A stretch of 11,128 bases of DNA from Bacteriovoracaceae bacterium UBA2428. GTDB lineage: Bacteria; Bdellovibrionota; UBA2428. Numbering within the stretch: the stretch's first letter is position 1; each line of letters opens with the position of its first letter. The position numbers and the translations under genes are program-made. The notes beneath the pieces were generated by a model. It was not told the origin of the DNA. It worked only from the letters and a program-made list of their open reading frames with translations, and did no database searches. Location of the stretch: assembly GCA_002343545.1 (NCBI GenBank), contig DDRA01000066.1:24369-35496 (forward strand). The letters run 5' to 3'. Below, in pieces: positions 7,181 to 11,128 of the stretch.

Positions 7181-7208
7181 TAAAGATTCTGCCCGGGCTC
7201 TCCGAGAA
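7181..7208 (+). promoter_or_regulatory. Candidate sigma-28 (FliA) promoter upstream of csrA
   Basis: TAAAGATT at 7181-7188 matches 7 of 8 bases of the sigma-28 -35 consensus TAAAGTTT. TCCGAGAA at 7201-7208 matches 6 of 8 of the -10 consensus GCCGATAA. The spacer is 12 bases against the usual 11. Transcription would begin about 7214, giving a csrA leader of about 57 bases. The call agrees with the flagellar content of the downstream genes but comes from eye matching only. Confidence 0.45.
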
Positions 7209-7226
7209 GTGCTTAGGCGCAAGAAT

Positions 7227-7240
7227 TTCCCGGAGGGGAA
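7227..7240 (+). promoter_or_regulatory. Candidate CsrA-binding hairpin in the csrA leader
   Basis: TTCCC (7227-7231) pairs with GGGAA (7236-7240), placing GGAG in the loop. A GGA exposed in a hairpin loop is the hallmark of CsrA/RsmA sites. Two further GGA motifs lie at about 7249-7251 (AGGAAGT, matching the GGANGT half of the consensus) and in the Shine-Dalgarno at 7261-7263. Confidence 0.45.
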
Positions 7241-7257
7241 TGCGCACAGGAAGTTTG

Positions 7258-7274
7258 TAAGGAGACACGGATGC
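7258..7274 (+). promoter_or_regulatory. csrA ribosome binding site with overlapping CsrA-site-like sequence
   Basis: TAAGGAG forms a strong Shine-Dalgarno seven bases before the csrA ATG at 7271. ACACGGATGC at 7265-7274 spans the start codon and matches 8 of 10 positions of the CsrA consensus ACARGGATGT. CsrA bound here would block initiation, as expected for autorepression. Confidence 0.5.
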
Positions 7275-7519
7275 TCGTTCTAACGCGAAAAATCGGCGAA
7301 TCGATCGCGATCGATGATCACATCAAGATCACGATCGTGCAGATCAAAGGGAAGCAGGTCCGCATCGGCATCGAAGCTCCCAAGGAAACCAAGATCCATC
7401 GCGAGGAGATCTACCGCGCGATCCAAGACGAGAACAAGGCCGCGACGCAATCGTTCGCCGGCAACCTGACTCGTCTCGGCGTCCCCCCGGTCAAGAAGAC
7501 CGGGACGGACGGAGTCTGA
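7271..7519 (+). CDS. csrA: CsrA, carbon storage regulator / translational repressor
   Basis: CsrA is a small dimeric RNA-binding protein that recognises GGA motifs in mRNA leaders and usually blocks ribosome access. The 82-residue product begins [12 protein letters not shown], with [23 protein letters not shown] and then HREEIY; R44 in HREEIY is the key RNA-contact residue. N55 in QDENKAA matches the Asn known in Bacillus subtilis CsrA to take part in FliW binding, which fits fliW being next door. The C-terminal extension beyond about residue 60 is longer than the 61-residue E. coli protein but common in lineages with FliW. Start is ATG with an AAGGAG seven bases upstream. fliW begins 71 bases downstream. 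Expression is probably autoregulated through leader GGA sites and may depend on a sigma-28-like promoter. Identity is very secure. Confidence 0.97.
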   Translation: MLVLTRKIGESIAIDDHIKITIVQIKGKQVRIGIEAPKETKIHREEIYRAIQDENKAATQSFAGNLTRLGVPPVKKTGTDGV

Positions 7520-7537
7520 ACCGAATTCGGTAACGGA

Positions 7538-7557
7538 CGGCTTCTGGAAGGAAGCCG
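7538..7557 (+). promoter_or_regulatory. GGA-loop hairpin in the csrA-fliW intergenic leader
   Basis: CGGCTTC (7538-7544) pairs perfectly with GAAGCCG (7551-7557), leaving the hexaloop TGGAAG with GGA at 7546-7548. A C-G closed six-base loop holding GGA is close to the known CsrA site architecture. No U tract follows, so a terminator is unlikely. The fliW Shine-Dalgarno further down (CACAGGAGG, about 7575-7583) carries a second GGA, allowing one CsrA dimer to bridge the two. Confidence 0.5.
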
Positions 7558-7590
7558 CGAAAGTTTTAGAAGGCACAGGAGGCGCCTAAC

Positions 7591-8127
7591 ATGAAAATCG
7601 AAACCACCCGCTTCGGACACGTCGAATACGTCGAAGACCAAGTCATCCACTTCACGGACGGCATGGTCGGTTTCCCCCGACTCAAGAACTACGTGCTGGT
7701 CGAATCTCCCAGCATGCCGCTCATCCTCTGGCTCCAATCGGTCGAATCGGCCGACATCGCTTTCCCGATCATCGAACCCTGGTTCTTCCGCCGCGACTAC
7801 AAGGCGCCGCTCGGCGACGCCGACAAGATCAGCCTCGCGCACGACGAGAACGATCGTCTTAAGATCTTCACCGTTCTCACGATCCCCGACGACATGACCC
7901 GCATGACGGTCAACCTTCGCGCGCCGGTCGTGATCAACGTGAGCAAGTCGACGGCCGCGCAGATGATCCTGCAGGACAAGTCGCTCGAGATCCGCACGCC
8001 CGCCCACGAAGGTTTCAACAAGGCGATGTCGAGCTTCCTCCAAACGCGCACCGTCTCGGTGCCCGAAGCCTCGACGGACGCCTGGGTTGCCGTCGACTTC
8101 AAGGGCGCGCTCTCCACCGGCCTCTGA
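7591..8127 (+). CDS. fliW: FliW, flagellar assembly factor and CsrA antagonist
   Basis: FliW binds CsrA allosterically and releases flagellin mRNA from repression; flagellin in turn titrates FliW, giving a partner switch that matches flagellin synthesis to export. It is cytoplasmic. The 178-residue product has the family pattern: an N-terminal strand region (MKIETTRFGHVEYVEDQVIHF), F.DGMVGFPRLKNYVL (21-36), WLQSVES (47-53) and AFPIIEP (57-63). TIPDD, then APVVINV in its middle, match the VT.NL.APIVIN region typical of FliW. Length is slightly above the common 130-150. A strong AGGAGG lies about eight bases before the ATG. It follows csrA and precedes by 14 bases a secreted protein with its own Shine-Dalgarno. 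Confidence is high. Confidence 0.95.
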   Translation: MKIETTRFGHVEYVEDQVIHFTDGMVGFPRLKNYVLVESPSMPLILWLQSVESADIAFPIIEPWFFRRDYKAPLGDADKISLAHDENDRLKIFTVLTIPDDMTRMTVNLRAPVVINVSKSTAAQMILQDKSLEIRTPAHEGFNKAMSSFLQTRTVSVPEASTDAWVAVDFKGALSTGL

Positions 8128-8141
8128 GTTTAGGAGTCGTT

Positions 8142-8948
8142 ATGCCGAAGTCTTTCGTCGCCATCTTGGGCCTCGTTCTCGCGACAGAGCTCGCCCGGGC
8201 CCAGGACCCCGCACCGGGAGTCCCCCTCGAGCAAGCTCCTTCGCAGGACATCGATTCGCGGCCGGCGCCTCCGCTCGACGGAGCACCGAGCGCCCCGACG
8301 AAAGCGGCGCCCAAGAAGTCCCCCCCGCCCGGCAAGGCGCCCGCGAAGAAGGCTCCCCGTAAAGGCGCCAAGCCCGCCAAGAAAAAACGCCCGGCCAAGA
8401 AGAAGAAACGGGGCGACGCATCTTCCGGCCCGGCCCGAAACGTCGCCTCTCTCTTCTCGGAAGGCGAAATCGCCTACGCCGTGACGCCGGTCGAAGCCGC
8501 GTCGACTCCGGCGCCGATTCCCGTCGTCGAGACCTCCGTCTACAGCGAGCGCACGAGCTTCGAAGGAATGCTCAAGGAGAAAGCCGAGGCCGGTCGCCGG
8601 CCCGCGGGCCTCCAGGCTTCGGCGCGCATCATCGCGGTCAAGCGCGAGCTCGGCTTGACCAAGCAGCAAGCGGACCAGGCCCCGCAGGATCTTATCCTGA
8701 ACGGCGGCACGAAAGCGGGTCTCAACGAAGGGATGAAACTTTCGCTCATGCGCAAGATTCCCGTTCTGGATCCTTACCGCGAGAATCAACAGAGCGAGAT
8801 CGAAGTGGAGTTCGGGCAAGTGCGCGTGATCCACGTGCAAGAGAACGTCGCGGTCGCCCGCGTCGAGAAGATCGACTCGATTCGTGACGGCATGGCGATC
8901 GGCACGCGCGGTCCGCTCGTCGGCGATTTCGTCGGCAAGTCTCGTTGA
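8142..8948 (+). CDS. Secreted Lys/Pro/Ala-rich protein with FlgT-C-like domain
   Basis: I do not recognise this exact protein. It is 268 residues, starting MPKSFVAILGLVLATELARA with likely signal peptidase cleavage after Ala 20. Residues about 53-91 form a very basic Lys/Pro/Ala linker (APAKKAPRKGAKPAKKKRPAKKKKR) resembling histone H1 tails. Residues 184-260 look like a small beta domain: LILNGGTKAGLNEGMKLSLMRK, IPVLDPY, then EVEFGQVRVIHVQENVAVARVE and DGMAIGTRG. That pattern, with N.G...G...G and GQ..V..V....A.A, recalls the FlgT C-terminal domain of flagellar basal-body and envelope proteins. TAGGAG precedes the ATG by about seven bases, 14 bases after fliW. Operon position suggests a flagellar or envelope role. 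The basic stretch could bind peptidoglycan, lipopolysaccharide or nucleic acid. Function is inference. Confidence 0.8.
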   Translation: MPKSFVAILGLVLATELARAQDPAPGVPLEQAPSQDIDSRPAPPLDGAPSAPTKAAPKKSPPPGKAPAKKAPRKGAKPAKKKRPAKKKKRGDASSGPARNVASLFSEGEIAYAVTPVEAASTPAPIPVVETSVYSERTSFEGMLKEKAEAGRRPAGLQASARIIAVKRELGLTKQQADQAPQDLILNGGTKAGLNEGMKLSLMRKIPVLDPYRENQQSEIEVEFGQVRVIHVQENVAVARVEKIDSIRDGMAIGTRGPLVGDFVGKSR

Positions 8949-8962
8949 GTCTTCGCCGCGCA

Positions 8963-8972
8963 GGGGGGGGGG
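8963..8972 (+). repeat. Ten-G homopolymer tract at the ribosome binding site
   Basis: Ten consecutive G lie three bases before the ATG at 8976, in the place of the Shine-Dalgarno of the next gene. Long G tracts are prone to slipped-strand length change. The start codon itself sits in the palindrome GCGCATGCGC (8972-8981). Confidence 0.85.
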
Positions 8973-8975
8973 CGC

Positions 8976-9917
8976 ATGCGCAGTCAAAATCTAAAGTTCT
9001 CCGCGGTCTCCGGGATTCTCCTGGGGATCTTTTTGTCGTTTTCGGCATCGGCCAAGCCGAACCCGTGCCTGGAGCCAATGACGAAAGCTTTGCTTTCGCG
9101 CGTGCGGGAAATCAAGCAGCCTTTCTGGGTGTTCCACTACGAAGTGGGCGGTCGGATGGGCTTCACGGCGGCCGATCTGCGGTCGTCCGCGGGCGTGGCT
9201 TTTTCCGACGCGCGAATCGCGAAGCATCTCGCGAGCCGTTACGCGAAGGCCGCGCGGACGATCCCGGGCAATATGCTCGGCGGCGGCCTCTACGTCGCGA
9301 CCGATCCGGTCGCTTCGGAGGAGTTCGGCTACAAGACTTTCCGTCGTCTGCCTTCGGGCGAAGTACGCCTTTCGCCGAAGGACGACGAGCGGATTCTTCT
9401 CGGCATGAAGCTTCGCGCCGGTCAGCGCTGGCTTGACCTTCCGAAGGGCGACAACCTGGAGTTTCCGGAGGCCGAACGCACCGCTTGTCCGACTTTGTGC
9501 GCGACCTGTTCGTCCGAGAAGCTCTTCCAGGACTTTCTCGCCCAAGACGACGAGATTTTGCGCGATTTTCTGAAGACGAACGAAATCTCGGTGGTGGCTT
9601 ACGCCTATCCCGTCGCGACGATCGTCGGCGGCGCGAAGGGCCGGGCGCGCGAGACCCTGTCGCGAGGAATTGGCCGCGGCTTCCTGCTCTACTCAGGCGA
9701 GACCTTCGAGCCGGATTCCGCCTTCGTCCTGAAGTCCTCGGAACTCGTCGCGGAGCGACCGCGCTTCGTCGGGGCCTCGGCGGACACGCGATACGCCGTC
9801 CAGGCCTATGTGAACTTCGACCGCTTGGGTTCGAAGGGGAGCACAGCCTTGGATCGCGAAGCGCTCGCGTCGTGGGCCGAGGCGAACCTGTTGACCCCGG
9901 ACAAGTTGGGAGAATGA
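8976..9917 (+). CDS. Exported orphan protein with ADP-ribosyltransferase-like motif order
   Basis: The 313-residue product begins with a typical Sec signal (MRSQNLK, then a hydrophobic core, cleavage after about ASA at 26). I know no named family. Visible landmarks are FWVFHYEV with H54, GNMLGGGLYVATDPVASEEFGY (98-119) with Y106, RILLGMKLRAGQRWLDL (139-155), the cysteine cluster CPTLCATC (171-178), and NEISVVAYA (202-210) with E203. The order H, GGG[LI]YVA, hydrophobic strand, NE resembles the H-Y-E layout of PARP/diphtheria-toxin-type ADP-ribosyltransferases (WHGTR, FGKGIYFAD, LLCEVALG, NEYIVY). This is motif-level only and catalytic activity is unproven. C31 and the cluster could form disulfides in the periplasm. 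The start is set by the signal peptide. The stop overlaps the next start by ATGA, implying coupled translation. Confidence 0.8.
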   Translation: MRSQNLKFSAVSGILLGIFLSFSASAKPNPCLEPMTKALLSRVREIKQPFWVFHYEVGGRMGFTAADLRSSAGVAFSDARIAKHLASRYAKAARTIPGNMLGGGLYVATDPVASEEFGYKTFRRLPSGEVRLSPKDDERILLGMKLRAGQRWLDLPKGDNLEFPEAERTACPTLCATCSSEKLFQDFLAQDDEILRDFLKTNEISVVAYAYPVATIVGGAKGRARETLSRGIGRGFLLYSGETFEPDSAFVLKSSELVAERPRFVGASADTRYAVQAYVNFDRLGSKGSTALDREALASWAEANLLTPDKLGE

Positions 9918-10645
9918 GTTTGAAGCGCGTTTGCTGGACCGGGGTCTTTTGTCTGATCGCCGACGCCGGCGTCGCGAAGGCGACATCGGCGGAAGCCGAA
10001 AGCTCGCCGAGCTCGATCGCCAAGGACTTCATCGAAGTCGCGCGCAAACAGATCGGACGGCCTTACGTCTGGGATCGCAACGGCCAAGACGAGAACGGCG
10101 ACGGGGTGGCGGACGCCTTCGACTGTTCGGGCCTCGTGCACTTCGTCGCGCGCGAGTCTCTGGAGCCGAGCGATTTTGGGTTGCCTTACTACGGGATCCA
10201 CTCGGTGGATCCCGTCTGCCTGGCTTCGATCCGTCTTTCGCTCGCGGCCCAGGGCGACGCGGCCCCTCGTCTTGAAAAATACGAGGCGCAGTCGCGTTTC
10301 TACCGCGACTACTTGAGGGCCCTCGGCCCGAGCGCGGCGATCGACTGCAAAGACGCGCGGGATGGCGATATCATCTTCGTGAGCGCGCCGGCCTGGACGG
10401 GGGTCAACCACATCGGCTTCGTGGATCGCGCCATGGGAGGACACGACTTCGCTTTCCTCTCGGCGCCCCGAAAGGGGACTCGGGTACGGCACGAGCTCTG
10501 GGCCGAAAAGAAGCCCGGTGAATCCCCGAACCGTTGGAAGGATCCGCGTCGGATTAAGGAGTGCTACCGAGCGGAAGCGCTCGGCCGCTCCGCGGTCCCG
10601 GCCCCGTCGCCGGGGCTTGCCGCGTGCCACGCGAACTCACGCTGA
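9914..10645 (+). CDS. Exported NlpC/P60-family cysteine peptidase
   Basis: NlpC/P60 enzymes are cysteine peptidases, mostly cutting peptide stems of peptidoglycan outside the cytoplasm. The 243-residue product has an N-terminal hydrophobic signal (MSLKRVCWTGVFCLIADAGVAKA). FIEVARKQIGRPYVWD follows at 39-54, and the catalytic motif FDCSGLVHF (69-77) has Cys 71. GDIIFVS is at 151-157 and VNHIGFVDR, with catalytic His 166, at 164-172. At the third polar position, usually a His in the H-A-P motif, this protein has FLSAP with Ser 183. Between PYVWD and the Cys lies DENGDGVADAFD (59-70), which fits the DxNxDGxxDxxD calcium-loop pattern and is not usual in the family. The start ATG overlaps the previous stop by four bases. 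A C-terminal tail with three more Cys (145, 217, 238) could form disulfides. Family confidence is high. Confidence 0.9.
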   Translation: MSLKRVCWTGVFCLIADAGVAKATSAEAESSPSSIAKDFIEVARKQIGRPYVWDRNGQDENGDGVADAFDCSGLVHFVARESLEPSDFGLPYYGIHSVDPVCLASIRLSLAAQGDAAPRLEKYEAQSRFYRDYLRALGPSAAIDCKDARDGDIIFVSAPAWTGVNHIGFVDRAMGGHDFAFLSAPRKGTRVRHELWAEKKPGESPNRWKDPRRIKECYRAEALGRSAVPAPSPGLAACHANSR

Positions 10646-10656
10646 GCCGGCTCCGA

Positions 10657-10711
10657 GAGCCAGGGAACGAAGCCGAAAGGTCCTTCGTGGCTTCGTTCCC
10701 CCTGTGGGCTC
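10657..10711. terminator. Long hairpin between convergent genes, probable bidirectional terminator
   Basis: GGGAACGAAGCC (10663-10674) pairs perfectly over 12 bases with GGCTTCGTTCCC (10689-10700) around a 14-base loop. An outer GAGCC (10657-10661) can pair with GGCTC (10707-10711). The preceding GAGCCGGCTC palindrome (10644-10653) offers competing GAGCC/GGCTC partners and includes the end of the peptidase stop codon. Position between convergent genes argues for termination from both sides, but no T run follows on either strand. Confidence 0.6.
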
Positions 10712-10714
10712 GCC

Positions 10715-11128
10715 CTAGACTTCGCGTTTCGCGGCCATGGCGGCCACGCGCAGGCGAAGCGCGTTCAACCGGATGAAACCTTCGGCGTCTTTCTGGTTGT
10801 AGACCGTATCCTTCTCGAAGGTCGAGAGTTCCGGGTTGTAGAGCGAGTTCGGCGCTTTGCGGCCGAGCACCTGCACGCCGCCCTTGAAGAGCTGCACGCG
10901 CGCGACGCCCGTCACGTTCTTCTGCGTGTCGTCGATCATGTTGCGCAGGATCTCGCCTTCCGGCGAGTACCAGTAGCCGTAGTAAGCCATGTCGGCGAAC
11001 TTCACGCCGAGCGAATCGCGCAGGCGCATGACTTCGCGGTCCATCGTGAGCGACTCGACGGCGCGGTGAGCGGCTTGCAGCACGGTGACGCCGGGGGTTT
11101 CGTAGACGCCGCGCGACTTCATGCCGAC
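10715..11128 (-). CDS. argG: Argininosuccinate synthase, C-terminal part
   Basis: ArgG condenses citrulline and aspartate with ATP to make argininosuccinate, the penultimate step of arginine synthesis, in the cytoplasm. The gene enters from the right edge and ends with TAG at 10715-10717. The visible 137 residues begin VGMKSRGVYETPGVTVL, a hallmark of the family. FADMAYYGYWYSPEGE, VTGVARVQLFKGGVQVLGRKAPNSLYNPEL and YNQKDAEGFIRLNALRLRV follow, all matching the C-terminal multimerisation region. The internal ATG at 11122 is not the start: the codons before it read Val-Gly, as in the conserved LVGMKSRG. Nothing looks truncated except by the window. It converges on the exported peptidase gene across the long hairpin. 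Confidence 0.96.
   Translation of the reverse strand, partial: VGMKSRGVYETPGVTVLQAAHRAVESLTMDREVMRLRDSLGVKFADMAYYGYWYSPEGEILRNMIDDTQKNVTGVARVQLFKGGVQVLGRKAPNSLYNPELSTFEKDTVYNQKDAEGFIRLNALRLRVAAMAAKREV

Noticed and set aside
7521..7530. CCGAATTCGG palindrome just after the csrA stop, considered as a terminator
   Set aside because: It has no loop and no T run, and fliW follows closely; the GGA hairpin downstream is the better structure.
8130..8987. A 285-codon reverse open frame
   Set aside because: It is antisense to the secreted Lys-rich gene, which has a signal peptide, a good ribosome site and operon placement.

Overview
The window is GC-rich, gene-dense chromosomal DNA from a Gram-negative, flagellated bacterium. 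The BamD lipoprotein shows the outer membrane, CsrA-FliW indicates flagella, and a PilT-type ATPase suggests type IV pili. The string M50 protease, scpA, scpB, rluB is an order I associate with Deltaproteobacteria and Bdellovibrionota. With a cytochrome c biogenesis (CcmI-like) tail at the left edge, a Bdellovibrionota (Bdellovibrio-like) origin is my best guess, but it rests on gene order and protein style, not on a search.

Left half (about 1-5944). A partial forward gene ends at 259 with the C-terminal domain of a CcmI/CycH-type protein. A tightly packed reverse-strand operon of seven genes then reads from 5944 down to 278: M50 site-2 protease, a lipoprotein I do not recognise, scpA, scpB, rluB, bamD and a cytoplasmic TPR protein. 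Gaps between the chosen starts and stops are 4 to 40 bases, so one transcript is likely. ScpA and ScpB are the kleisin and winged-helix partners of SMC in chromosome segregation. RluB modifies 23S rRNA and BamD belongs to the outer-membrane protein assembly machine. ScpB carries a long acidic repeat-rich N-terminal extension.

Centre (about 5945-8948). A short divergent promoter region separates the operon from a forward pilT-like retraction ATPase. A 182-base gap follows with a sequence close to a sigma-28 (FliA) promoter, then csrA, fliW and a secreted Lys/Pro/Ala-rich protein whose C-terminal end resembles the FlgT C-terminal domain. The csrA and fliW leaders hold several GGA motifs, two of them in hairpin loops, which suggests that CsrA controls its own synthesis and that of its antagonist FliW.

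Right part (about 8949-11128). Two exported proteins overlap by 4 bases. The first is an orphan whose motif order (H, then GGGLYVATDP, then NE) recalls ADP-ribosyltransferase folds, and a ten-G tract sits at its ribosome binding site. The second is an NlpC/P60 cysteine peptidase with a calcium-loop-like DxNxDGxxDxxD motif ending at the residue before its catalytic Cys. A long hairpin separates this pair from the convergent C-terminal part of argG (argininosuccinate synthase), cut by the window end. I see no rRNA, tRNA, CRISPR array, insertion sequence or other mobile element, and no gene-free stretch over 300 bases.
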